Shown: piece by piece, positions 1 to 6,855 of the stretch
Layout of the letters: the number at the start of each line of letters is the position of its first letter
How positions within the stretch are numbered: the first letter of the stretch is position 1
Origin: Rikenellaceae bacterium
Lineage (GTDB): Bacteria > Bacteroidota > Bacteroidia > Bacteroidales > UBA932
Direction: 5' to 3'
NCBI GenBank assembly: GCA_900767375.1
Contig: CAAFYX010000134.1
Span: 1 to 13,680, forward strand
Length of the DNA: 13,680 nucleotides
Notes under the pieces: generated by a model
Seen by the model: the letters and a program-made list of their open reading frames with translations, nothing else
Database searches by the model: none
Told to the model about the DNA's origin: nothing
Made by a program: the position numbers and the translations under genes

Positions 1-379
1 CGGTGAGGAGAGCGCGTTCCCTCTCGCAAATCCATCCTCCTTCGACATAAGGATAGTGGACGGCAGCCCTCTCATCATTCCGAAGGGCGGGTCATATGAC
101 AGGAGATATTCCTTCAGCGACGGGAAATATACGGCAGAGGTAATCTCCTACAATGACAGGACACTCTCCGCCTCTTCCGGATATGCCCGTTTCCCCAGGA
201 AGCTGTCCGAGCAGTACTATTTTTTCTCTTCCAGGAACGCATTTCTGCTGGGAAGGACACTTTTTATGGCTGTCACCCCTGTAAAACAGGGCTCCCCGTT
301 CATCTGGATAAACGGGGAGACAAGGTATTGTGATATCAATGGATTCCTTACCGGGATAGAGGCGTCAGTCGGCCCATGA
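1..379 (+). CDS. C-terminal part of an unrecognised protein (5' end outside window)
   Basis: The frame is open from the left edge (first full codon at position 2) to TGA at 377-379, giving about 125 residues of a C-terminus. I do not recognise the family. What can be seen is a soluble, beta-rich-looking segment with many aromatic and small polar residues (for example YYFFSSRNAF and FIWINGETRY), no transmembrane stretch and a single cysteine. A GTG at 56 could in principle be a start, but the frame continues upstream without a stop and composition does not change there, so a truncated gene is more likely. Its last 15 bases overlap the end of the convergent tsaE. Two perfect hairpins (277-319) lie within its coding sequence. 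It could be the end of an exported or secreted protein; no function is assigned. Confidence 0.6.
   Translation, partial: GEESAFPLANPSSFDIRIVDGSPLIIPKGGSYDRRYSFSDGKYTAEVISYNDRTLSASSGYARFPRKLSEQYYFFSSRNAFLLGRTLFMAVTPVKQGSPFIWINGETRYCDINGFLTGIEASVGP
277..319 (-). terminator. Tandem hairpins, possible terminator of the sigma-tsaE operon
   Basis: Two perfect inverted repeats abut without a gap. CCCTG/CAGGG (277-281/287-291) has a 5-nt loop. CTCCCCGTT/AACGGGGAG (292-300/311-319) has a 10-nt loop. Read on the minus strand they begin 46 nt after the tsaE stop, where a terminator of that operon would be expected. The minus strand carries only a short T run (the loop TTTTA), not a long U tract, so an intrinsic terminator is not certain. 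They lie inside the coding sequence of the convergent gene and could also block or stabilise that transcript. Confidence 0.4.
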
Positions 380-790
380 AACGGTCCTGGAGCCGTCATC
401 CTCGACTCGTATGGTGACCTTGAGTGTCTCTTCGGGGATGATCTCCTCGATGTTCTCGGGCCATTCCATAATGCAGAGGCTGCCGCTGTCGATGTAGTCA
501 TAGAAGCCTATGTCCAGCGCCTCGGCTATGCGCGTGATGCGGTAGAAGTCGAAGTGGAACATGGAGTCGCCGGATGCCGTACGGTACTCGTTCACTATGG
601 AGAAGGTAGGCGAGCTGACTGCGTCGTCCCTGACTCCGAGGGCCTTGCAGATGGCTGTGGTGAAGGTGGTCTTTCCTGCTCCCATAGGAGCATAAAAGGC
701 GACAAGAGTCCTGTCACCTATCTGTCTGATGAACTCTTCGGCTGCAGAATCTATGCAGGAGAGGTCCTTTATCTTCAGTTCGTGGATCAT
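365..790 (-). CDS. tsaE: tRNA threonylcarbamoyladenosine biosynthesis ATPase TsaE
   Basis: At 141 residues this is the usual length of the TsaE (YjeE) family. TsaE is the small P-loop ATPase that acts with TsaB and TsaD to transfer threonylcarbamoyl to A37 of ANN-decoding tRNAs in the cytoplasm. A Walker A motif is visible at residues 37-41 (GAGKT, with K40 and T41), followed by the family's SSPTFSIVNEY switch segment (about residues 59-69), HFDFYR (about 78-83) and an acidic IMEWPENIEEIIPEE stretch (about 107-121). Its ATG overlaps the stop of the upstream sigma-linked membrane protein by 4 bp (ATGA type), so it is probably translationally coupled as the third gene of the ECF sigma operon. 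That is an odd place for a housekeeping tRNA-modification gene. The 3' end overlaps the convergent gene by 15 bp. Confidence 0.95.
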   Translation of the reverse strand: MIHELKIKDLSCIDSAAEEFIRQIGDRTLVAFYAPMGAGKTTFTTAICKALGVRDDAVSSPTFSIVNEYRTASGDSMFHFDFYRITRIAEALDIGFYDYIDSGSLCIMEWPENIEEIIPEETLKVTIRVEDDGSRTVSWAD

Positions 791-2013
791 AGGTCAAATC
801 TCAAACCCGCTTCAAAGTTGAGCATGAACGGCTTGGCTGTCCTTACGCTGTTAGGCTGACCGCAGTCGAAGTAGTACCTGGCGCTAGGATCAAGGTAGAG
901 CCCGAGCCTGTCGTTGAGCGAGAACTCGATGCCAAGTCCGACGGCGGAAGACCACTGGAGCCCTTTCACGCTTTGCTTGAAAATGATGTCATCCGGGCTG
1001 TTCTGTATGCGGAACCTGTTCACGAGGCCTTTCTCGATGCTGCCTCCGCCCCAGACATAGAACTTGATGTCACCGTCTGAAAGGATGTCGAAATAGAGGT
1101 TGAGAGGGAGGCCTATGTAGTGGATCTCGTTGTTTATCTCAGAGTTTACTGACCTGGCTCCGTCCGTGTATATGCCTGTGAAGGATCTGGAAAGGAGAGT
1201 CCAGTCGATACCTGTGCCCAAGGACAGCTTGTCGGACAGACTGAACCTGACTCCCAGCCCGAAGGACAGAGGAATGCCGTAGGTGGAAACGCTCTTCTCC
1301 TGGATGCCGGTGCCGAGACTGCCCGGGCCGGATGCTCTCAAAGGCTTATGGGAGACATCGGACATGTCGTTGCTGGTGGCGTTGCCGGAGATGAAGAATG
1401 AAGTCCTGCCGGCGTCATGGCGCTCGTCTTCCATTGCGGCGAACGGGTCGTCCCAGCTCTGCTCTTCCTTGATGGAGCCGGCCTTTCCGGTCTGTGAAGA
1501 AGGCTTGGACGCTTCCTCGGCGACGGCGTTTTCGGCCGGAGCTGCGTTTTCAGCCGGAGTTGCGGTCTCCGTAGCAGGGATGACAGCCTCGTCCGAAGGG
1601 ATGATTTCCGAAGGGACGGTCACGCTGCGGCTGGAGGTGGATGGTTTCTGAGGCACATCCGCCATGAACAGATCCGAGGATGCAGCTATCTGCTCCTCGA
1701 TGGCGGGGATGTCCTCCGGCTCCGCTGCAGCAGCATCGCTGTGCTGCCCGACCTGGGCCGCGATGGCGCCGTCCGCAGGGACGTCTGTTCCATTGAATAT
1801 GTTCAATCCGAAGAATACAGCCCCGCACACGGCTGCAGCGGCCGCCACAGCGACTCCTGCACGCCGCCACCTCAAGGCGACGACCTTTCTGCGATCCCGT
1901 CTGTCAAGCTCTGCGCTCAATGCCGACCAGACGCGTGAAGGAACTTCTTCCTCCGCGTCCTGGAGCATTGATCTCAGCTCGAGATCCAAATCCGTGTACT
2001 TTTCGTTCTGCAT
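787..2013 (-). CDS. Membrane-anchored anti-sigma-like protein with C-terminal outer-membrane beta-barrel domain
   Basis: The 408-residue protein has three parts. Residues 1-50 are charged and cytoplasmic-looking, with the RVWSALSAELDRR pattern often seen at the start of Bacteroidota sigma-associated membrane proteins. Residues about 52-73 form one hydrophobic segment preceded by an Arg/Lys-rich stretch (RRDRRK, RWRR), which predicts N-in/C-out topology. Residues about 74-245 are a low-complexity Ala/Pro/Glu/Ser linker with APAEN repeats near 154-163. Residues about 246-408 are alternating beta strands (FGLGVRFSLSDKLSLGTGID, IHYIGLPLNLYFDIL, SSAVGLGIEFSLNDRLGLYL, LNFEAGLRFDL), as in the OMP_b-brl/PorT-like barrel families. 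The start lies 4 bp after the stop of the ECF sigma factor, so it is probably that factor's regulator. A role as an anti-sigma factor sensing the outer membrane is inferred; no FecR or zinc-type anti-sigma motif is visible. Confidence 0.75.
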   Translation of the reverse strand: MQNEKYTDLDLELRSMLQDAEEEVPSRVWSALSAELDRRDRRKVVALRWRRAGVAVAAAAAVCGAVFFGLNIFNGTDVPADGAIAAQVGQHSDAAAAEPEDIPAIEEQIAASSDLFMADVPQKPSTSSRSVTVPSEIIPSDEAVIPATETATPAENAAPAENAVAEEASKPSSQTGKAGSIKEEQSWDDPFAAMEDERHDAGRTSFFISGNATSNDMSDVSHKPLRASGPGSLGTGIQEKSVSTYGIPLSFGLGVRFSLSDKLSLGTGIDWTLLSRSFTGIYTDGARSVNSEINNEIHYIGLPLNLYFDILSDGDIKFYVWGGGSIEKGLVNRFRIQNSPDDIIFKQSVKGLQWSSAVGLGIEFSLNDRLGLYLDPSARYYFDCGQPNSVRTAKPFMLNFEAGLRFDL

Positions 2014-2017
2014 CCTT

Positions 2018-2623
2018 TTACTTTTCCTTTATCTTTTTCTGCAGCATGACCCTCGCTCTCTGGAGCTGTGACCTTGAAGTGACTTCCGAGATGCCCAGCG
2101 CTTCGCTGATCTCCTTATGGCTGTACCCTTCAATGACATACATGTTGAAGACAGTCCTGAACCCCGGAGGGAGTCCGGCTATCATCTTCATCAGCTCCTT
2201 GTAGGTGATGTTCTGGATGGCGGTGGTTTCTTCGCTGGATACGCTCCAGGCGGAATCGATCTCTTCGCTCTGCTTCAGAACGTCATTCTTCCTGAGACTC
2301 ATGAGTGCAGTGTTGACAAAGATCTTCCGGGCCCAACCCTCGAAGGAACCGTCCCCCGAGTATGTTTCCAGTTTTGAAAACAATGTTATGAATCCTTCCT
2401 GAAGCGTGTCCTCCGCAAGGTCGCGCTCACCCATGTAGCGCAGGCATATGGCGAACATCTTCGGCGCCAAAGACTCATAAAGAACCTTCTGTGCAGCTCT
2501 GTTTCCTTCTTTGCATAAAGCGATGGTCTGCTGCTCTGTCAGGTTCTTCACGTCTGTTTGCGCGGGAGGGTTCTGGTCTTTCACCCGTGTGTTAAGATGC
2601 AAGTTCCCTTTCAAATGTTGCAT
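2018..2623 (-). CDS. ECF-type RNA polymerase sigma-70 factor
   Basis: This is an extracytoplasmic-function sigma factor that directs RNA polymerase to a specific promoter set. Region 2 runs from FAICLRYMGERDLAEDTLQEG through TLFSKLETYSGDGSFEGWARKIFVN (the -10 recognition and core-binding helices). Region 4 contains LPPGFRTVFNMYVIEGYSHKEISEALGISEVTSRSQLQRAR, with a clear helix-turn-helix at HKEISEALGISEVTSRSQL. I chose the ATG at 2621-2623, which gives 201 residues; a TTG seven codons further upstream would give 208. A roughly 30-residue polar extension precedes region 2. It is the first gene of a tight minus-strand operon with the anti-sigma-like barrel protein and tsaE. Imperfect -7-like boxes (2652-2659 and 2662-2669, one mismatch each to TAnnTTTG) lie upstream; an autoregulated promoter is equally possible. 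Confidence 0.93.
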   Translation of the reverse strand: MQHLKGNLHLNTRVKDQNPPAQTDVKNLTEQQTIALCKEGNRAAQKVLYESLAPKMFAICLRYMGERDLAEDTLQEGFITLFSKLETYSGDGSFEGWARKIFVNTALMSLRKNDVLKQSEEIDSAWSVSSEETTAIQNITYKELMKMIAGLPPGFRTVFNMYVIEGYSHKEISEALGISEVTSRSQLQRARVMLQKKIKEK

Positions 2624-2705
2624 AACACACACGATTTTTTTCAATCAGGCACGAAATTAGGAAAAATTATGGAAAAGATATAAGGCGCCAATCCAAGAAA
2701 TATAG

Positions 2706-2713
2706 TATTTTTG
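2706..2713 (+). promoter_or_regulatory. Bacteroidota -7 box of the TPR/envC operon
   Basis: TATTTTTG is a perfect match to the TAnnTTTG consensus of the Bacteroidota primary sigma factor. It ends only 5 bp before the ATG at 2719. With the usual start a few bases downstream of the box, the mRNA would be leaderless or nearly so. No good -33 TTTG is visible. Confidence 0.5.
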
Positions 2714-2718
2714 CAAAT

Positions 2719-4383
2719 ATGAAAAGGATATTGTCCATACTGCTCGCAGCGGTCTTGACAGCCCTGCCGTCCCCGATGGCGGAGGCTCAGGGCCAGTCTC
2801 CTGCCCAAAGGAACGTGGAGTCCCTTCTGATCGATGCGGTACAGGACTATGAGTCCGGGAACTATCAGAATGCCGTGGCCAGGCTCTCCGCAGTGGAGAC
2901 ACTTGCTCCGGACAATGACGCGGCCTGTTATTATCTCGGCCTGTGCTATCATTTCCTCGGACAGGACGACGAGGCGGAGAAGCAGCTGGAGCAGGCTGTT
3001 CGTCTCGACTCCATGAATTACTGGTACAGGGACCGCCTGGCTGCCGTTTACTCCGTCAATGATAAAATGGACAAGGCCATTGCGACCTATGAGGACCTTC
3101 TGAAGGATTATCCGAAAAAAACGGAAATCCACTATAGCCTTGTCAATCTTTATGCGCAGCAGGACGATCTGGAAAAAGTGCTCGGCACTCTGGACAGCAT
3201 CGAGGCGGTGGTCGGAAAGGATGAGTCCACCGTCCTCGCCCGTTACGACATCCTCGTCAGGATGGACAAGGCCGAGGAGGCCCTGGCCGTGCTGGAGGCG
3301 TTCAACGAAGAATATTCCTCCCCTCAGATCCTGTGCATGATGGGTGATGCCCGGCTGACAGAGTACAAGGACACACTCGCGCTCGGCTATTATGAAGAGT
3401 CGCTGTCCCTGGAGCCCGAATACACTCCCGCCGTGCTCGGCAAGGCCGAAGTCTACCGTCTTCGCCGTGACTACGGCAGATTCTTCGGAACCCTGAAGGG
3501 CTTTGCTTCCTCATCCGTTACTCCCTCCCAGGTGAAGAGCCGCTACCTGAGCCAGCTGACGATGGCTATGGACGCGCATTTCGCGCAGACCTACCAGCCG
3601 CAGCTGGACTCGCTGATGGACACCTGCCTCGCCACCCATCCGGCCGATTCCTCCATCCTTGTCACCGCAGGGACCTATTATTTCCGTTCCGACCGCAAGG
3701 ACAAGGCCAAGGAGATATTCAAGCGTAACAGCGAGCTTTTCCCGGACAGCTTCGATGCTGCGGCCCTTTACATACAGTCGCTCAATTTCAGTGAGGACTG
3801 GGAAGGGCTGGCGGCTGCTTCCGAAGAAGCCTTCTCCCGTTTCCCGGACGAGCCGGCATTCCTGGAGATGGTGCTTGGTGCCCATTACAACATGGGTGAC
3901 ATGAGTGCCGTGATAGCCGATGCCTCCCGCATGATTGCGGAGTTCCCTTCGGATACGGCTACCGTGCTGTCATCACTTTCCACGGTCGGCGACATGTACT
4001 ACCAGCTCGGAGATATGAAATCGGCATTCAAGCACTACAACAAGGCTTTGAAACTGAATCCCGACTATGCTCCCGTCCTGAACAACTACGCATACTATCT
4101 CAGCCTCCTCGGCAAACGCCTGAACAAGGCCTATGCTATGAGCAAGAAGACCGTGGAGCAGGAGCCTGACAACGCCACCTACCTCGATACATTCGCATGG
4201 ATACTCCATCTGCAGGGGAAGGATCTGGAGGCCAAGTCCTTCTTCAAGCACGCGATGCTTTATGGGGGGAAGGACAGCTCGACCATCCTGGAGCATTTCG
4301 CCGAAGTCCTGAAGTCGCTGGGAGAGGATGACCTCGCCAGGGTCTACTTCGACCAGGCGTCCAAAAAGAAAGCGACCGAATGA
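2719..4383 (+). CDS. Exported tetratricopeptide-repeat protein
   Basis: The 554-residue protein has a classical signal peptide (KR, then LSILLAAVLTALPSPM, cleavage predicted after AEA at about residue 23) and TPR helices over most of the rest. Clear repeats run from about 36-100 (YESGNYQNAVARLSAVETLAPD, then YYLGLCYHFLGQDDEAEKQL) and from about 428-545 (YQLGDMKSAFKHYNKALKLN, then the NNYAYYL and LDTFAWILH helices). No catalytic motif is visible, so a periplasmic scaffold role is likely. It overlaps envC by 4 bp (ATGA), and the two signal peptides end in the same AEAQG, so the pair is probably co-translated and works together in the envelope. In known Bacteroidales a TPR protein commonly precedes envC, often with a DUF4292 lipoprotein between them; that gene is absent here. 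Confidence 0.9.
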   Translation: MKRILSILLAAVLTALPSPMAEAQGQSPAQRNVESLLIDAVQDYESGNYQNAVARLSAVETLAPDNDAACYYLGLCYHFLGQDDEAEKQLEQAVRLDSMNYWYRDRLAAVYSVNDKMDKAIATYEDLLKDYPKKTEIHYSLVNLYAQQDDLEKVLGTLDSIEAVVGKDESTVLARYDILVRMDKAEEALAVLEAFNEEYSSPQILCMMGDARLTEYKDTLALGYYEESLSLEPEYTPAVLGKAEVYRLRRDYGRFFGTLKGFASSSVTPSQVKSRYLSQLTMAMDAHFAQTYQPQLDSLMDTCLATHPADSSILVTAGTYYFRSDRKDKAKEIFKRNSELFPDSFDAAALYIQSLNFSEDWEGLAAASEEAFSRFPDEPAFLEMVLGAHYNMGDMSAVIADASRMIAEFPSDTATVLSSLSTVGDMYYQLGDMKSAFKHYNKALKLNPDYAPVLNNYAYYLSLLGKRLNKAYAMSKKTVEQEPDNATYLDTFAWILHLQGKDLEAKSFFKHAMLYGGKDSSTILEHFAEVLKSLGEDDLARVYFDQASKKKATE

Positions 4384-5588
4384 AGTTCCATAAGATATTG
4401 ACCATCCTTCTTCTGGCGCTTCTGCCAGTCCTGGCTGCGCCTGTGGCGGAAGCCCAGGGCACTGCATCCCAGAAGAACCGCAAGGACCGGCTCGAGAAGG
4501 AGATTGCCATCATCGACGGTCAGCTGAAGGCCAATGCCGGAAAAAGCTCCAACGCCCTCAATACCCTGACCCTTGTCCAGCAGAAGATATCCCTCCGCAA
4601 GGGACTGATCAAGGAAGGGGATGCCGAGATCGCCCGGCTCAACTCCCAGATATACAGGAAGCAGAAGAAGATTGACAGCCTCAAGGTACGTCTGGATACA
4701 ATGTCCTTCTACTACAACCGCCTGATCAAGGGCACGTACAAGAACCGCGATTCCCGTATCTGGTATATGTACATCCTTGCCAGCGATAATCTCGCCCAGG
4801 GCCTGAGGCGCTATTCGTTCCTGAAGAACCTCTCTCACGAGATGAACGTCCAGGGCGCAAAGATCAAGGAATCCAAGGCCACGCTTGAACGCGAGAAAGT
4901 GGCTCTGGATTCTATGCGCGTGGTGGCGCAGAAGCTTCAGAAAACCAGGCTGGCCGAAATGGACCGTCTGAAGGCTGAGCAGGCCAGCGCCCAGAAGACC
5001 ATCAATGTCCTGAAGAAGGAAAGGACGAAGTACCAGAACCAGTTAAGTGCCAAGAAGAAAGAGGTGGAGGCTCTGAAGAAGGAGATGGCCCGTATCGTCA
5101 AGGAGTCCATGAAGAGCTCGACAGCTTCAAAGGGCAAGACTTCGAAGAAGCCTGCCGCTCCTATCGACTACACCCTCGCCAAGGAGTTCGCCTCCAACAA
5201 GGGCAAGCTGCCATGGCCTGCCGAAGGCCCGGTGGTGGAGACTTTCGGAGTGCACTACCATCCTGTCTACACCCAGCTCAAGCTTCCTGACAGCGACGGC
5301 ATATCCATTGCCGTCTCCGCCGGGACAAAGGCTTGCGCCGTGTTCGACGGAGTGGTCAAGAATATAATCGTACAGCCGGGATACAATAAGTGCGTCCTGG
5401 TGCAGCATGGTGACTATTTCACTTTCTACTGCAAGCTGGGAAAGGTTTCAGTGAAGGCAGGCGACAAGGTGAAGACCGGTCAGGTGCTCGGAACCGTCGA
5501 GCCTATCGGAGGCTCGTCGCAGCTTCACTTCCAGCTGTGGTCGTCGAAGGGTCCTCAGAACCCTGTGCCTTGGCTCCGTCCTAGATAG
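4380..5588 (+). CDS. envC: EnvC-type murein hydrolase activator (coiled coil plus degenerate M23/LytM domain)
   Basis: The 402-residue periplasmic protein has a signal peptide (residues 1-25, ending AEA|QG). Long charged coiled coils follow at about 28-100 and 155-245, then a LytM/M23 peptidase fold from about 275 to the C-terminus. The zinc ligands of active M23 enzymes are not kept: the H-x(3)-D region reads PDSDGISIAV and the HxH motif reads QLHFQ, with Q in place of the first His. This is the known state of EnvC, which binds and activates cell-wall amidases during division instead of cutting peptidoglycan. Start: ATG overlapping the stop of the TPR gene. The 3' end overlaps the convergent tyrosine phosphatase by 34 bp. 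A weak GTCCT/AGGAC hairpin (5578-5602) followed by pyrimidines may end transcription. Confidence 0.88.
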   Translation: MKFHKILTILLLALLPVLAAPVAEAQGTASQKNRKDRLEKEIAIIDGQLKANAGKSSNALNTLTLVQQKISLRKGLIKEGDAEIARLNSQIYRKQKKIDSLKVRLDTMSFYYNRLIKGTYKNRDSRIWYMYILASDNLAQGLRRYSFLKNLSHEMNVQGAKIKESKATLEREKVALDSMRVVAQKLQKTRLAEMDRLKAEQASAQKTINVLKKERTKYQNQLSAKKKEVEALKKEMARIVKESMKSSTASKGKTSKKPAAPIDYTLAKEFASNKGKLPWPAEGPVVETFGVHYHPVYTQLKLPDSDGISIAVSAGTKACAVFDGVVKNIIVQPGYNKCVLVQHGDYFTFYCKLGKVSVKAGDKVKTGQVLGTVEPIGGSSQLHFQLWSSKGPQNPVPWLRPR

Positions 5589-6376
5589 CGGTCGCGAAGG
5601 ACTTCCTTTTCTTCATCGCTTACCAGAAGATACTCTCTGAGATAATTGTCCATTCCTCCGTATTCGCTGTCGATCAGGTCGAGTGCGGTGATGAAATGGG
5701 CCGTGTTCACGCTGATGAAGGTTTTCACTACGTCCAGTTCCTTTTCTCCTCCTCCGTTGGCAAGTATCTGTGCGGCGATGGCTTTCTCCTCCTCCCTGTA
5801 GGCGTCGGCGGAGATGTTGTAGTCATAGAGGATGGTCTCCCTGTCGGCTCCGAGGGCCGCGAGTATGAAAGCGGCTCCGAGGCCGGTGCGGTCCTTGCCC
5901 TGGGAGCAGTGCCAGTAGACAGCTCCGTCCGTCATGGAGCCTATCCTTTTGAGGAACACGGCGTACTGCAGCTGGGAGTATTCGTTAGTGACGATGTCCG
6001 TGTACATGTCCTTGGCCGCTTCCTGCACGTCCGGGTCACCGGCGTGCTTCAGGACGAGTTCCTCAGCGCTGTGGCATTTCTTGGCGGAGAAGACGTTGTT
6101 GGTCTTGTTGCCCTCGAAAGGGTCAAGCGTCGGGAGCCAGAGGTATTCGACCCCGGGGATTTCGGGGTCGGGGGCGAAATTCTTTTCCCCTTCGGTGCGG
6201 AAGTCGAAGTTGATGCGGATGTCGAATTCTCCTGACATCCTTTCCAGGCTCTCCCTTGAGGCTTTCCTCAGGAGGCCTCCCCTGAACAGAAGGTTGTGTC
6301 TGACCACTCTTCCGTCCTTCATTATGTATCCGCCCAGTTCGCGGACATTAGGTATTCCTTCAAGATTCAAAATCAT
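5555..6376 (-). CDS. Protein-tyrosine phosphatase family protein (CX5R)
   Basis: The 273-residue cytoplasmic protein resembles bacterial PTPs of the Y_phosphatase3/IphP type. The N-terminus NLEGIPNVRELGGY and LLFRGGLLRKAS, the INFDFRTEGEK segment with the general-acid region after it, and the P-loop HCSQGKDRTG (C157 as nucleophile, R163) are all in the family's expected order, so it should be active. Members dephosphorylate phosphotyrosine, phosphoserine or phosphoinositides; the substrate cannot be told here. It is transcribed away from the four-gene kinase/alarmone operon from an interlocked promoter region and has essentially no 5' leader. This placement raises, but does not prove, a role in reversing phosphorylation made by that operon. 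Its 3' end runs 34 bp into envC. An 8-bp GC hairpin (6148-6170) inside the gene is probably incidental. Confidence 0.88.
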   Translation of the reverse strand: MILNLEGIPNVRELGGYIMKDGRVVRHNLLFRGGLLRKASRESLERMSGEFDIRINFDFRTEGEKNFAPDPEIPGVEYLWLPTLDPFEGNKTNNVFSAKKCHSAEELVLKHAGDPDVQEAAKDMYTDIVTNEYSQLQYAVFLKRIGSMTDGAVYWHCSQGKDRTGLGAAFILAALGADRETILYDYNISADAYREEEKAIAAQILANGGGEKELDVVKTFISVNTAHFITALDLIDSEYGGMDNYLREYLLVSDEEKEVLRDRYLGRSQGTGF

Positions 6377-6380
6377 GGGA

Positions 6381-6388
6381 CAAAATTA
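6381..6388 (-). promoter_or_regulatory. -7 box of the tyrosine phosphatase gene
   Basis: On the minus strand this reads TAATTTTG, a perfect TAnnTTTG match, followed by only TCCC before the ATG at 6376. The predicted transcript start falls at or inside the start codon, so the mRNA is expected to be leaderless. No convincing -33 TTTG is seen. Confidence 0.5.
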
Positions 6389-6399
6389 CAGAAAAATGT

Positions 6400-6407
6400 T
6401 ATCTTTG
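6400..6407 (+). promoter_or_regulatory. -7 box of the kinase/STAS/alarmone operon
   Basis: TATCTTTG is a perfect TAnnTTTG match 45 bp upstream of the chosen ATG at 6453, which predicts a leader of about 40 nt. The box lies 11 bp from the divergent phosphatase box, so polymerases at the two promoters would cover each other's sites. No clear -33 element is visible. Confidence 0.55.
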
Positions 6408-6452
6408 TGAAAAATAGGTGCAAATACATTTTCACACGAACGGATATTGTTT

Positions 6453-6851
6453 ATGCTAAAGCGCTTTGAACCGATAGCAGATAAGAGCGGGGTCATCATC
6501 GAAAGCCTGATGGCTTCTCCGGATATACCCCAGGATGAAGGACTTCAGTTCAAGATACGTCTCTGTACCGAGGAGGCTGTCGAGAATGTAGTCAGATATG
6601 CGTATAAGGACGGGGCAGGGTATCTTGAAATAGGCACCGAGGTCGTGGACGGGTCCCTGGTCATCTCCCTGGTCGATTCCGGCAAGCCTTTCAATCCTCT
6701 GGAGAAACCCGATCCGGACATCACCCTTTCAGCCGAGGACCGCGATATTGGCGGGCTGGGCATCTTCCTCTGCAAGCAGATGATGGATGCCGTCTCCTAC
6801 AGATTCGAGGACGGCTGCAACAAATTGACAATGAAATTAAAATTATCATAA
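6453..6851 (+). CDS. RsbW/SpoIIAB-like ATP-binding anti-sigma kinase
   Basis: The protein of about 132 residues is a single GHKL ATPase fold of the HATPase_c_2 type. Visible motifs: N-box CTEEAVENVVRYAY (E41, N45 for Mg-ATP), G1 box DSGKPFNP (D75) and G2 box GGLGIFLCK (about 100-108). This is the layout of the RsbW/SpoIIAB serine kinases that hold a sigma factor or another partner and phosphorylate a STAS protein. An in-frame TTG two codons upstream (6447) is a possible start, but the ATG at 6453 is preferred. Four bases separate it from the STAS gene, its expected substrate. No sigma-B-type factor is nearby, so its output partner is unknown. It is the first gene of a four-gene operon with (p)ppGpp enzymes. 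Confidence 0.88.
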   Translation: MLKRFEPIADKSGVIIESLMASPDIPQDEGLQFKIRLCTEEAVENVVRYAYKDGAGYLEIGTEVVDGSLVISLVDSGKPFNPLEKPDPDITLSAEDRDIGGLGIFLCKQMMDAVSYRFEDGCNKLTMKLKLS

Positions 6852-6855
6852 TACC

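Noticed and set aside
1664..2071. Open frames antisense to the anti-sigma-like protein (also 1283-1651 and 1550-1870)
   Set aside because: They are low-complexity Ala/Ser/Arg/Gly translations caused by the GC-rich linker codons of the real gene; no start context or homology pattern.
3973..4838. Minus-strand frames antisense to the TPR and envC genes
   Set aside because: Both are shadows of genes with clear signal peptides and domain content; the translations show no domain.
6148..6170. Perfect 8-bp GC hairpin as a possible terminator
   Set aside because: It sits in the first third of the intact phosphatase gene, has no T tract on either strand and is probably a by-product of coding for Pro/Asp/Gly residues.
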